Of a DNA stretch of 64,000 nucleotides, positions 27,027-35,840 are shown piece by piece (within the stretch, counting starts at the first letter, position 1; each line of letters starts with the position of its first letter). Source of the stretch: Oceanobacillus kimchii X50. Its GTDB lineage: Bacteria > Bacillota > Bacilli > Bacillales > Amphibacillaceae. The notes beneath the pieces are model-generated. The model was given only the letters and a program-made list of their open reading frames with translations, had not been told where the DNA came from and ran no database searches. Position numbers and translations under genes: made by a program. The DNA is taken from assembly GCF_000340475.1 (NCBI RefSeq), contig NZ_CM001792.1, positions 3,647,253-3,711,252 on the forward strand. Reading direction: 5' to 3'.

Positions 27027-28226
27027 CTACTGTGTAGCGACTTCCCACACAAACGGGTCATTCATCGTTGACCAATCTTTTCTCATTTCTTCTGGTGTTA
27101 ATAAGCATTCATCAAGTTCTTTGATAATTGCTTCTTTAGGAAGATCTACACCGATGAATACAAGATTAGTTTTACGATCACCATATGACTCATCCCAATC
27201 TTCTCGTAAATTAGGATTGTTTTTTAATATACGTTCTTTTTCTCGCTTAGATAAAGAGTCTACCCAGTATGAGATTGGCTCTATGGATACGGATGGCCCT
27301 GCTTGAGAGAGTAAAAGTGCTAAATCATTTCTAGTTGCACACCAAGAAATTCCCTTTGCACGTACGACTGCAATAGGCATTTGACTAATCCAGTTATAAA
27401 AACGTTCTGAATGAAAAGGAACCCTCCTGCTATAAACAAATGAATTAATTCCATACTCTTCTGTTTCGGGAGTATGTTCTTGTGGACCAGCCATTAATTC
27501 TTTTAACCATCCTGCAGATTGACTTGCCCTTTCAAAACTAAAACAATTAGTATTTAGTATTTCTTCTGGAATAATTTCACTATAGTTTGTCTGAATAATT
27601 TTGGCATCTGGTTGTAATGTTTGTATTACTTTAGTCAATGATTCTAGCTGTTCTTCACTCACCATGTCACATTTATTAATAATTAAAACGTCACAAAATT
27701 CTATTTGATCAATAAGTAAATCTGCTAAATTTCTGTCATCTAATTCTCCTACTGCCTGTTTACGGTCGAGTAATTTATCTCCTGATTCATAATCATGCCA
27801 GAATCGATACGCATCTACCACCGTCACCATCGTATCTAATCGACAGAAATTCGTAAGATCGATACCCATTTCTTTGTCAATATAAGAAAATGTTTGAGCA
27901 ACGGGGATGGGTTCACTAATTCCTGATGATTCAATGACAATATAGTCTATATCTCCTTTTTTAGCGATTTTTTCCACTTCTACTAGCAAATCTTCTCTTA
28001 GCGTACAGCAAATGCAACCATTGGACATCTCAACTAGATTCTCATCCGTTCGGGAAAAATTGCCTCCTGTCTCCACAAGATCTGCATCAATATTAACTTC
28101 ACTCAAATCATTTACAATGACAGCTACTTTAAGATTATCCCTATTATTTAAAATATGGTTTAGTAATGTAGTCTTTCCTGCACCTAAATATCCACTCAAC
28201 ACAGTAACTGGGATTTTTCTTCTCAT
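27027..28226 (-). CDS. COG0523/CobW-family GTPase (YciC type), copy A
   Basis: Metallochaperone-type GTPase of 399 residues. Walker A is in LSGYLGAGKTTLLNHIL near the N-terminus, the metal-binding GCICC motif is near residue 70, ESSGISEPIPVAQ follows, NKCDMV is the base motif, and the C-terminal CobW_C domain ends the protein. YciC of B. subtilis has the same length and is Zur-controlled. A Zur-like box lies 75 bases upstream, so it probably has its own promoter. ATG 28226 is chosen because AAAGGAG lies seven bases upstream. Copy B at 28356 is very similar, suggesting tandem duplication. Confidence 0.9.
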   Translation of the reverse strand: MRRKIPVTVLSGYLGAGKTTLLNHILNNRDNLKVAVIVNDLSEVNIDADLVETGGNFSRTDENLVEMSNGCICCTLREDLLVEVEKIAKKGDIDYIVIESSGISEPIPVAQTFSYIDKEMGIDLTNFCRLDTMVTVVDAYRFWHDYESGDKLLDRKQAVGELDDRNLADLLIDQIEFCDVLIINKCDMVSEEQLESLTKVIQTLQPDAKIIQTNYSEIIPEEILNTNCFSFERASQSAGWLKELMAGPQEHTPETEEYGINSFVYSRRVPFHSERFYNWISQMPIAVVRAKGISWCATRNDLALLLSQAGPSVSIEPISYWVDSLSKREKERILKNNPNLREDWDESYGDRKTNLVFIGVDLPKEAIIKELDECLLTPEEMRKDWSTMNDPFVWEVATQ

Positions 28227-28300
28227 ATTTTTCTCCTTTGCTTTTTCAAATTTTAATAGCCCATCAGATTGACTTGTATGAAGAGACTCCACTTAATATA

Positions 28301-28315
28301 ACGTAACGATTACGA
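28301..28315. promoter_or_regulatory. Candidate Zur box 1
   Basis: ACGTAACGATTACGA matches 13 of 15 positions of the B. subtilis Zur box TCGTAATNATTACGA. It lies upstream of GTPase copy A. Confidence 0.7.
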
Positions 28316-28355
28316 TTTAGTTATTAAAAAAAACTACATTTCTTACTTAAAATTC

Positions 28356-29531
28356 CTAACTAAAAGCTGGCAATGGATCTATCAATTTATTCCAATCGGA
28401 TTCCATTTCCGAATCTGTTAATAAGCATGTATCTAATTCTTTCATAATTGCTTGCCTATCCATTTTTATACCGATAAAAACTAACTCATTCATCCTATCT
28501 CCATACTTACTATCCCAATGTTCTAGGAGATTCGGATCCTCGATAATTAATGACTTTCGCTCTTCTTTTGGGTACGTCGCTACCCAATTTCCCGCTCCTT
28601 GAATAGATAGTGAAGTACCTGCTTGTGATAGTAATCCAGTGACATTATTTCTTGAAGCTAACCAGAAAAAACCCTTTGCCCGGATAATAGCATTCGGCCA
28701 ATTATTTAACCATTCATACCATCTTTCTGGATGGAAAGGTCTATTCCGGCGATACACAAACGAACTTATCCCATATTCCTCTGTTTCTGGGATATGCTCC
28801 TCATTGAGCTCCTTTATCCACCCAGCTCCTTGGCTAGCTTTTTCAAAATCAAACAAACCCGTATGGAGTATTGCTTCCAATGGTACGGCACCGTACTCCG
28901 TCTGTATCATTTGCGCCTCAGGATTTAATTGGTGGAGTACAGCCATTAATTCTTCTTTTTGTTCCTTATCGACTAAATCTACTTTATTTAATATGATTAC
29001 ATTTGCAAATTCGATTTGATCAATGAGTAAATCAATTACTTCTCTTTCATCGCTCTCATTTACTTCTTGATTACGCTCTAGCAAACTGTCTCCAGAGCCA
29101 TAATCATTCCAAAATCGATTAGCATCTACAATTGTTGCCATCGTATCCAAACTACAATGATCACTAAGATTAATTTTCAATTCCTCGTCTTCATAAATAA
29201 AACTCTGAGCAACTGGAATTGGTTCTGAGATACCGGAAGATTCTATAACGATATAATCGATATCCAGTTTAGCAAGTTTATCTACTTCTTGTATCAAATC
29301 TTCTCTTAATGTACAGCATATACATCCGTTCTGTAACTCTACTAGTTTTTCTTCCGTTCTACTGAATCCTCCCATTTTTACCATACTTGCATCAATATTA
29401 ACTTCACTCATATCATTTACGATGACAGCTATTTTTAGATTTTGTTTGTTATTTAATATATAGTTCAGCAGTGTTGTTTTGCCAGCACCTAAATATCCGC
29501 TCAACACTGTAACTGGTATCCTCTTAGACAA
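28356..29531 (-). CDS. COG0523/CobW-family GTPase (YciC type), copy B
   Basis: Paralogue of copy A, 391 residues, with LSGYLGAGKTTLLNYIL, NGCICCTLREDL, ESSGISEPIPVAQ, LNKVDLV and a C-terminal CobW_C domain containing SSFVYRRNRPFHPERWYEWL. The start is TTG at 29531: AGGAGG lies eight bases upstream and no ATG is near. It follows the FAD oxidoreductase gene by 12 bases and probably closes the long zinc-responsive operon. Confidence 0.9.
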   Translation of the reverse strand: MSKRIPVTVLSGYLGAGKTTLLNYILNNKQNLKIAVIVNDMSEVNIDASMVKMGGFSRTEEKLVELQNGCICCTLREDLIQEVDKLAKLDIDYIVIESSGISEPIPVAQSFIYEDEELKINLSDHCSLDTMATIVDANRFWNDYGSGDSLLERNQEVNESDEREVIDLLIDQIEFANVIILNKVDLVDKEQKEELMAVLHQLNPEAQMIQTEYGAVPLEAILHTGLFDFEKASQGAGWIKELNEEHIPETEEYGISSFVYRRNRPFHPERWYEWLNNWPNAIIRAKGFFWLASRNNVTGLLSQAGTSLSIQGAGNWVATYPKEERKSLIIEDPNLLEHWDSKYGDRMNELVFIGIKMDRQAIMKELDTCLLTDSEMESDWNKLIDPLPAFS

Positions 29532-29543
29532 TTGATTTTCCTC

Positions 29544-30701
29544 CTATGCGGTTTGTAAGATTCGTTCGGTTGCTTTTCTCGCTCCGGCAATATTACGTGA
29601 TACTGGCCCTATCTCAAGCTCGGCTAAAGCTCCTGTAACAAATAGACCGTTTTTCCACTCTAATGATTTGGAGACGATCGGAAAACCACAAGGAGCGCAA
29701 GGTAATCTTATATGATCGATAGCTTCTTTCAACCATTCTCTTCCTGGTAAACTAGGTTCAGCTCCGGTGGATAATAAAACTGCATCACCACTTAACATTT
29801 CATCTTGACTAGTCAGCAGTTGTATACATTGACCTTCTAGTTTTGCAGATACAACCCCTCCATTATAAACATGCAATTTACCAGTATTTATTTGTTTCTT
29901 AATATTTATATAGACATCCTTTGTAATAGAACCGCGATACCTAGCCTCTTGGATCACTTCACGTCTTTTCTTATAATTCGTTAACTTATCAAAGCTAGTT
30001 AAAAACTTAGGACCAAGCCAGCCCGGATCACTGTCAAAGCGGTGAATACGAAAAGGATGACGTTTTACTAATGTAACTGAATTAACATCTTGTTGCTTTG
30101 ACAAATTGGATGCGAGTTGGGCAGCTGTCATACCACCGCCAACAACGATTATATTCCCACTGTTAGGGAGGTCTTTTTTTAAGTCAAATATATGATTCAT
30201 ACGCTCGTTGTCTTGTAATTCTTGTGCCCAGGTAGGGAAATGTGGCGTATTATTCACCCCTATGGCTAAGATAACACGCTCCCCATAGAAATTCTGGCCA
30301 TCTTGTACACTTACTTCCCAACCAATGCTATGCTTTGCAAGCTTATTAACCAAACCTTGTCTCCAAGAATCTCTTACTCCTGTTTTATTTACAACATTTA
30401 AGCTGTGGTCGTTAAAAAGATCTAGGCGAGGTCGACCATATTTTCCTTTAAAAGGTTGTGTAAAATCATGTAGCTTCGCAAACTTCTTCAAACTATATGG
30501 ATCCGCTTCTAAATGATGTACTACCGGTGACCTTAAATACTGCATACCGATTTTACTCGTGATTCGTTGCCACATTTCTAATGGCTCAGCGTGCGGGTCA
30601 ATAATAAGCAACTCTTCCGTCGTTACTTTTTTCTCTATAAGTAGACGAGAGGCTACAGAGCATCCCTGTACACCTCCACCAATAACAATCCATTTATACA
30701 T
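29544..30701 (-). CDS. FAD/NAD(P)-binding oxidoreductase in the zinc-response operon
   Basis: Flavoprotein of 385 residues. An N-terminal FAD motif IVIGGGVQGCSVASRLL and a central NAD(P) motif NIIVVGGGMTAAQLASNL show the two-dinucleotide-domain architecture; LLSTGAEPSLPG is near the C-terminus. It resembles N-hydroxylating or class B flavin monooxygenases only in outline, and I cannot name the substrate. It lies between rpsN and GTPase copy B in a tight gene series headed by a Zur box at 34375. Confidence 0.8.
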   Translation of the reverse strand: MYKWIVIGGGVQGCSVASRLLIEKKVTTEELLIIDPHAEPLEMWQRITSKIGMQYLRSPVVHHLEADPYSLKKFAKLHDFTQPFKGKYGRPRLDLFNDHSLNVVNKTGVRDSWRQGLVNKLAKHSIGWEVSVQDGQNFYGERVILAIGVNNTPHFPTWAQELQDNERMNHIFDLKKDLPNSGNIIVVGGGMTAAQLASNLSKQQDVNSVTLVKRHPFRIHRFDSDPGWLGPKFLTSFDKLTNYKKRREVIQEARYRGSITKDVYINIKKQINTGKLHVYNGGVVSAKLEGQCIQLLTSQDEMLSGDAVLLSTGAEPSLPGREWLKEAIDHIRLPCAPCGFPIVSKSLEWKNGLFVTGALAELEIGPVSRNIAGARKATERILQTA

Positions 30702-30728
30702 AAGACAGTAGCCTCTCCTTCTTCTACA

Positions 30729-30998
30729 TTACCAACTTGATTTCTTCACACCTGGAATTTGTCCTTTATGCGCATACTCCCTAAAAGCAATCCTAGACAT
30801 TTTAAACTGTCTCATATATCCTCTTGGTCTTCCTGTCACTTCGCATCTACCGGTTAACCGAGTTGGAGAAGAATCACGAGGTAATTTTCTTATTGCCTCA
30901 TAATCACCTTTTGCCTTTAACTCCCTACGAAGTTCAGCATACTTTTCGACCATCTGTTGTCTCTTTCTCTCTTTTGCTATTTTTGATTTTTTAGCCAT
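30729..30998 (-). CDS. rpsN: 30S ribosomal protein S14, zinc-independent paralogue
   Basis: Protein of 89 residues. It has the S14 core [38 protein letters not shown] and the C-terminal [11 protein letters not shown]. The zinc-binding CxxC...CxxC set of the primary S14 is missing; only one Cys remains (C- type, like B. subtilis YhzA/RpsN2). Such paralogues replace zinc-bound S14 during zinc starvation and are Zur-controlled. ATG 30998 has AAAGGTGA eight bases upstream. Confidence 0.95.
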   Translation of the reverse strand: MAKKSKIAKERKRQQMVEKYAELRRELKAKGDYEAIRKLPRDSSPTRLTGRCEVTGRPRGYMRQFKMSRIAFREYAHKGQIPGVKKSSW

Positions 30999-31015
30999 CC
31001 TAAATATCACCTTTC

Positions 31016-31567
31016 TTATTTTAAAATTAGATTTTCTTTATCCATATGGATTGCACTTGTAGTTGTACTTTGTTGTTTACTATACTTTCCTTGATAAGCT
31101 GTTGTAGGCTTATCTACTTCCGCAATAACTAATTGACATACTCTCCTTCCTTCTATTAATTCAATAGGAAATCGATTTGAATTAAAAAGTTCCAATGTGA
31201 TTCTTCCTTCAAATCCAGGATCGACCCACCCTGCATTCTGTACGAATAACCCCAACCTGCCTATAGAGCTTCTTCCTTCTATAAATGCAGTAAATTTATT
31301 AGATAATCTTACCAATTCCTTTGTTGTTGCTAACATAAATGAATGGGCCGGAATCATAATCGAATCACCTTCCCCAATGAATATCTCTTGGTATGATCCT
31401 TCTTCTTTCATAGAAATTTTACTCGTTGTATATTCATCTAATACTTGAAAATGTTGTCCTAGTCTTAAATCAATAGATGCGGGTTGAATATTTTCATCAT
31501 CTAATGGTTCAATTAATAGCTCTTTTTTATCTAGTTTTTCTCTGATTGTTTCACTAGATAGAATCAA
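31016..31567 (-). CDS. dcd: dCTP deaminase
   Basis: Trimeric dUTPase-fold enzyme of 183 residues that deaminates dCTP to dUTP. Family motifs: [31 protein letters not shown], and the catalytic Glu in [14 protein letters not shown]. The 19-base gap to rpsN and 22 bases to the FeoB-like gene place it in the zinc-response operon. This enzyme uses no zinc, unlike dCMP deaminase (ComEB); both lead to dUMP. That makes it a plausible zinc-sparing substitute (inference). Could be bifunctional with dUTPase activity, as in some members. Confidence 0.93.
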   Translation of the reverse strand: MILSSETIREKLDKKELLIEPLDDENIQPASIDLRLGQHFQVLDEYTTSKISMKEEGSYQEIFIGEGDSIMIPAHSFMLATTKELVRLSNKFTAFIEGRSSIGRLGLFVQNAGWVDPGFEGRITLELFNSNRFPIELIEGRRVCQLVIAEVDKPTTAYQGKYSKQQSTTTSAIHMDKENLILK

Positions 31568-31588
31568 ATCATTATCACCACCTTACAG

Positions 31589-33250
31589 TTAGTTATATAA
31601 CGCATATAAGATTATCGATAATATAAATGTGCTTATAATCGAAGTAACAAATTGTTTGGAGAAAGTACTTAATGCATATTTATAGCCTAATTCCTTTGTT
31701 ATCGAATACAACGTCACCAAGCAAGATGAGATGGTAGATGCTAAATAAACGACAATAAACAATTGCCAAACTCCAATTGATTGTAATAGCGTTCCTTGTC
31801 CTTCGTTTAAAATCATCATTCCATCTTTTCGAAGGATAGAAAATACGACACCTGGAGCAGCTTCTGCTGGTAACGAAAATATTCCTAATAATGGTGCTAT
31901 CCATACCGATAAAACGCGTATTATATCGAAATAGTTAAGCGCAGAAGCAATCAGACATATCAATATAAATATAGGCATTGCTTGGAGAAGAAATTGCTTC
32001 ACGATCGTTTTAACACGAAACACAGTCCCTCTCCATGTCATTCGTTGTAAATATGGAAGAGAGCTCATCATTGTAGATGGCACACCATTTTTTTGCCATA
32101 ACCTAGTATGGATTGCCCCAACAACAAACAGTAGAAAAATATAAGGAATAAATAATATAGGATGTCCAGCTGCTCCAAATAATGATAAAGATGCCCCTAT
32201 CTGATAACTACAGGCAGAGCCAAATGAAATCATGGAAATACATGCGCCTCTAGTACAGCTACTACAACTTCTGCTTTGCATTACTGCCACTACATTGCAA
32301 CCAAATCCGGTTAATACTGGAATCAAATCTCTACCAGTTAATCCTATTTTTCGCAAGTATGGATCCAATGCATAGGTAATATGTTCTTGAATCCCTGTCT
32401 CTTCTGCTATCGATGTACTTATGCCCATAAGAATAACGACTGGAAAGGCCCATAGAAACGAAAACCATCCAAGTGTCAGTACACCATATTGACCGATAAA
32501 TAATTCCTGTATCCATGCAGAATAATTCATAAAAATATTTTCCAGCGGCGAAATAATTATATTTTCGGTGATTGTCTCGAAGTAACTGGAAAATAGAAAA
32601 GCTAGGAAGACCGGAAAAGCAAACATACAAATCATTAATAATATAGATATCAATGGCCCCAAAAATCGATGCACCATCATGGTTTCAAACCAATTATCTT
32701 CTTTAATTTCTTTCTCTGATGGAAGAAATTGCAGTATATGTCTGTTTAACTTCCATTCTGAAGAAAGGGAAAGTGACTTTAGAATGCCCTTTAAATCAGA
32801 AGAATGCAGTAGTCGACTATTACACCAAATGACTGGTACGTTTAATAAATCTTTAATGAACTGTCTCTCTTTTTCCGTCGGTAAATATTTATCTTTATGC
32901 GTCACAATAACTGTGATATTTCTCCCTTTTAAATTCAACTGATCTTCTAACAATTGAAGTTCTTCTCTTAAACGAGAGGATTTGACCACTAGAATCAGCT
33001 GATCTAAATCCTCCGCCTGTTCTAACGTCATTTTGGTTGTATGGCTGTCATTCTCATAACGAATTCCCGGAGTATCCACGACCCTAATCGTAGGTGCTTC
33101 TTTTATAAAACCAGAAGTAAGTACGACGGTAGAACCTTTTATATTCGTTTCCACTCCAGCTTGATTTCCTGTTAATTGCCTAAATATAGCAGACTTACCT
33201 ACAGATTCTAAGCCGACTAAAGCAAATGTTTGTTTTGAATTAGCACTCAC
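31589..33250 (-). CDS. FeoB-like GTPase-coupled metal transporter with cysteine-rich gate
   Basis: About 553 residues: N-terminal G domain (GLESVGKSA, VDTPGIR, VTHKDK) and a polytopic region of about eight membrane spans. FeoB gate landmark GFGCNVVAVM is present, but the following stretch is RSCSSCTRGACISM and then GSACSYQIG, giving several extra Cys near the pore. Shorter than typical FeoB (over 650). GTG 33250 is preferred: GGGGA lies upstream and it overlaps the previous gene by only 11 bases; ATG 33277 has no ribosome site. In a Zur-headed operon, so zinc is a more likely substrate than iron (inference). Confidence 0.85.
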   Translation of the reverse strand: MSANSKQTFALVGLESVGKSAIFRQLTGNQAGVETNIKGSTVVLTSGFIKEAPTIRVVDTPGIRYENDSHTTKMTLEQAEDLDQLILVVKSSRLREELQLLEDQLNLKGRNITVIVTHKDKYLPTEKERQFIKDLLNVPVIWCNSRLLHSSDLKGILKSLSLSSEWKLNRHILQFLPSEKEIKEDNWFETMMVHRFLGPLISILLMICMFAFPVFLAFLFSSYFETITENIIISPLENIFMNYSAWIQELFIGQYGVLTLGWFSFLWAFPVVILMGISTSIAEETGIQEHITYALDPYLRKIGLTGRDLIPVLTGFGCNVVAVMQSRSCSSCTRGACISMISFGSACSYQIGASLSLFGAAGHPILFIPYIFLLFVVGAIHTRLWQKNGVPSTMMSSLPYLQRMTWRGTVFRVKTIVKQFLLQAMPIFILICLIASALNYFDIIRVLSVWIAPLLGIFSLPAEAAPGVVFSILRKDGMMILNEGQGTLLQSIGVWQLFIVVYLASTISSCLVTLYSITKELGYKYALSTFSKQFVTSIISTFILSIILYALYN

Positions 33251-34355
33251 AACGTTCCCCACAATTGGAAAGATCATAAAGATAAAAATTTTCTTTTTGA
33301 TACATTTCTAGAACCTCTGTATTTAAAGCTAATCTCGTTGCAATTTCTTCAGCTACCACAGCAAACCTTTGTCGAAACTTATAAATATAACAAAACACAT
33401 GACTCCCATGCCTTAATTCGGGCCCAGCAAGAAAGAGATTATTACATTTAGTAGATTCATCTTTTTCATTAACTAATGGCTCACCATGTTTTCCAAATTG
33501 AAATAGCTTGGGGATACGTGACGTACTTCCTTTAAATCCAGTTGCTAAAATTGGTTGTTTTGAAGTTGTGAATCTCTTGCCTTCCTGTGTATATACGTGA
33601 TATTTATCATCTTTTTTTTCTACGGAAACAACAGTTTGGTTTTGTACTAATTCTATTCTTCCATTCATCATTGATTTTCTTAATCGCTTATAAGTATATG
33701 GCGTTAAAGCAGTACTTGGATCACTGCTGTCAATTTCCCATGTTGGGGTTTTTGCAATAAGTGTGGAACTTTTCTGTGCTTTGTCCAATTGACAAACGGC
33801 GTCCACTCCACTTTCATATCCGCCTATTACGATATATTGTTCTGAATCCATTTCTTCCCATGCTTGAATTTGGCTGCTATGAAGACAGTGTTCTGCTCCA
33901 GAAATAGCTTCTACAGCTGGATATTGATACTCTCCAGCTGCCCAAATAACATATTTACTTAGTACATCTCCTTTAGATGTCTCTATTTCAAAAAGTTGAT
34001 CCTTTCGTTTATTGAGATTATATACTTCAAACTCCTCTTCTACCGGTAGAGCATAATGATCCACTAGTAAGTCTAAGTATTCCGCATAATCTTCTCCGAT
34101 CGGGTGTTCTTCATCTAATGTATATGCTGGCGAGGTTTTTGGGGCAATCGCATTTAAATCCGTCTGCCCGAACCCTTGCGCTGGAAAGGAAGGAGTGATA
34201 AACCTCATTTCTATTGGCCAACGCCTGAAGGTCTCTCCTATAGTTCCTTTATCAACTATACAAAAACTCTCACAGCCCATCTGTTTCAGTAGTATTCCAA
34301 TACCGATTCCCGATGCTCCAGCTCCAACGATAAGAACATCATAGTGTTTAACCAT
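33240..34355 (-). CDS. CzcO-like flavoprotein with cysteine-rich tail
   Basis: Flavin-dependent NAD(P)-binding protein of 371 residues. FAD motif VGAGASGIGIGILL at residue 10, second dinucleotide motif YIVIGGYESGVDAVCQ near residue 180, and ATGF near residue 275 resemble class B monooxygenases (CzcO type). The last residues are SNCGERCEC, a possible metal or redox site. A Zur box sits 20 bases before the ATG, so it heads the operon that continues with the FeoB-like gene. Function unknown. Confidence 0.82.
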   Translation of the reverse strand: MVKHYDVLIVGAGASGIGIGILLKQMGCESFCIVDKGTIGETFRRWPIEMRFITPSFPAQGFGQTDLNAIAPKTSPAYTLDEEHPIGEDYAEYLDLLVDHYALPVEEEFEVYNLNKRKDQLFEIETSKGDVLSKYVIWAAGEYQYPAVEAISGAEHCLHSSQIQAWEEMDSEQYIVIGGYESGVDAVCQLDKAQKSSTLIAKTPTWEIDSSDPSTALTPYTYKRLRKSMMNGRIELVQNQTVVSVEKKDDKYHVYTQEGKRFTTSKQPILATGFKGSTSRIPKLFQFGKHGEPLVNEKDESTKCNNLFLAGPELRHGSHVFCYIYKFRQRFAVVAEEIATRLALNTEVLEMYQKENFYLYDLSNCGERCEC

Positions 34356-34374
34356 CTTATTCCTTCTTCCTATA

Positions 34375-34389
34375 TCGTAAAGATTACGA
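34375..34389. promoter_or_regulatory. Candidate Zur box 2
   Basis: TCGTAAAGATTACGA matches 14 of 15 positions of TCGTAATNATTACGA, immediately upstream of the flavoprotein that heads the long operon. Confidence 0.85.
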
Positions 34390-34407
34390 TTAAACTTTTA
34401 AAATTTT

Positions 34408-35379
34408 TTATCTTGAGATACATTTATGAAATTGTTCCTTTAATTTTTGCTTGTTTAAGTCTTTTCCGATAAATACGATCTCGCTTCTTGGTGACGCATC
34501 TCCCCATTCGGTTTGTTCTTCTGCTGCAAACAACATATGAACACCTTGGAAAATATACTTTTTCTTTTTTCCATTGATATATAAAATACCCTTGTAACGG
34601 TATAGACTTTCTCCAAGTATTTGAACTAAATAAGAAAACCACAGATTTAGTTTTCCTAGATCTAGAGGTTGTGTTTCTATTAACGATAAAGAAGTTACGT
34701 TATCATGATGGTGATGGGTGTCATGTAAAAACGCAGGATGCATTTGTAATTTATCCTTTAAATCAAATGAATAGAAATGGATAACTTTATTTATATCAAT
34801 CTTACTGTTTGTTGTTTCATATATATTAGCAAACGGATTTATCTTTGTTATTCTCTTTTTCAACTTTTCTAACTGGTCAATAGAAATTAAATCAATCTTA
34901 TTCAATATAATATTATCTGCAAATGCTACTTGGCTAAGTGATTCATCTTTCTGATCTAAATGCATGGAAATATGCTTACTATCCACTATCGTACAGACAC
35001 TATCTATGTCGTACGCTTCAATCATTTTAGAATCCATTAGGAATGTTTGAACAATCGGTGCGGGGTCTGCTAAGCCGGTTGTTTCTATTACTACTCTATC
35101 GAATTCAATCATCCCTTGTTCTCTAGTAAATGAAAGCATCGATAATGTGTCTATTAAATCTTTGCGTACATTACAGCATATACAACCTTTATTGATTTCA
35201 ATAATCTCTTCTTTTGTCTTTTCAATTAACTGATCATCAATTCCAATATCACCATATTCGTTTACGATAATAGCTATTTTTTCGTTTGTTTGGCGAAGGA
35301 AATGATTTAAAAAGCTTGTTTTTCCTGCACCTAAATATCCTGTCACTATAGTAACGGGCGTCCTTGGATCCTTTTTCAT
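34408..35379 (-). CDS. COG0523/CobW-family GTPase with His-rich linker, copy C
   Basis: GTPase of 323 residues. Walker A VTGYLGAGKTSFLNHFL, KGCICCNVRKDL, ETTGLADPAP and LNKIDLI show the G domain; HDTHHHHDN near residue 220 is a typical metal-binding linker before the CobW_C domain. More distant from copies A and B than they are from each other. A perfect Zur box lies about 40 bases upstream. The start is uncertain: ATG 35379 is used, but TTG 35388, two to three bases after GAGGAG, is possible. Confidence 0.9.
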   Translation of the reverse strand: MKKDPRTPVTIVTGYLGAGKTSFLNHFLRQTNEKIAIIVNEYGDIGIDDQLIEKTKEEIIEINKGCICCNVRKDLIDTLSMLSFTREQGMIEFDRVVIETTGLADPAPIVQTFLMDSKMIEAYDIDSVCTIVDSKHISMHLDQKDESLSQVAFADNIILNKIDLISIDQLEKLKKRITKINPFANIYETTNSKIDINKVIHFYSFDLKDKLQMHPAFLHDTHHHHDNVTSLSLIETQPLDLGKLNLWFSYLVQILGESLYRYKGILYINGKKKKYIFQGVHMLFAAEEQTEWGDASPRSEIVFIGKDLNKQKLKEQFHKCISR

Positions 35380-35416
35380 GCTTTCCAATACTCCTCTAAA
35401 ATGGAATTTTTATTAC

Positions 35417-35431
35417 TCGTAATCATTACGA
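35417..35431. promoter_or_regulatory. Candidate Zur box 3
   Basis: TCGTAATCATTACGA matches the B. subtilis Zur consensus at every defined position. It lies upstream of GTPase copy C. Confidence 0.92.
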
Positions 35432-35499
35432 TTAATACCCAAAAAAATATGAACCCTTAGGCAAGTTCAACGTAATATCCAGTACTTAGTGGATATTTC

Positions 35500-35793
35500 T
35501 TATAATTCACTTTTCCAGTAAAGAAATGTTTTTCTTTTTTCTAGTTTTCTTGTTACTTTTTCATCGATATCGCTTAACTGTTCCAGTAGTACTTCTAATG
35601 ATACACCCAGCTTCTTCGCAATTCTTTTATGAGGAGAATATGTTGAAACCATATTCAGCAGTTGTTCGTAGGTATCTGCCTCTTGGATCAGTATATCTTC
35701 TATTTCTATAAATGCTTGGTAAATTTGTCTTTCCTTTTTTGGTAATTCATCGATTATGTTGGAAAGAAACTCTTCTTCTATATGTTCATACAC
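35500..35793 (-). CDS. Small helical protein under Zur control
   Basis: Protein of about 97 residues, no membrane segment, acidic N-terminal half (YEHIEEEFLSNIIDELPKKE) and a basic C-terminal tail (VTRKLEKRK). HKRIAKKLGVSLEVLLEQL could be a helix-turn-helix. GTG 35793 is chosen because AGGAG lies seven bases upstream; the frame is open for six more codons to a GTG at 35811. A Zur-like box lies 20 bases upstream. I do not recognise the family. Confidence 0.75.
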   Translation of the reverse strand: MYEHIEEEFLSNIIDELPKKERQIYQAFIEIEDILIQEADTYEQLLNMVSTYSPHKRIAKKLGVSLEVLLEQLSDIDEKVTRKLEKRKTFLYWKSEL

Positions 35794-35814
35794 ATTAACA
35801 CTCCTCGACACAAA

Positions 35815-35829
35815 ACGTAATCATTACGA
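35815..35829. promoter_or_regulatory. Candidate Zur box 4
   Basis: ACGTAATCATTACGA matches 14 of 15 positions of the Zur consensus. It overlaps the probable start of transcription for the small gene at 35500. Confidence 0.88.
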
Positions 35830-35840
35830 TTTATAGAAAC

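Noticed and set aside
35446..35470. Weak hairpin TGAAC/GTTCA with a T-run, downstream of the small Zur-controlled gene
   Set aside because: Only five base pairs and it lies where the promoter of GTPase copy C should be; not called as a feature.
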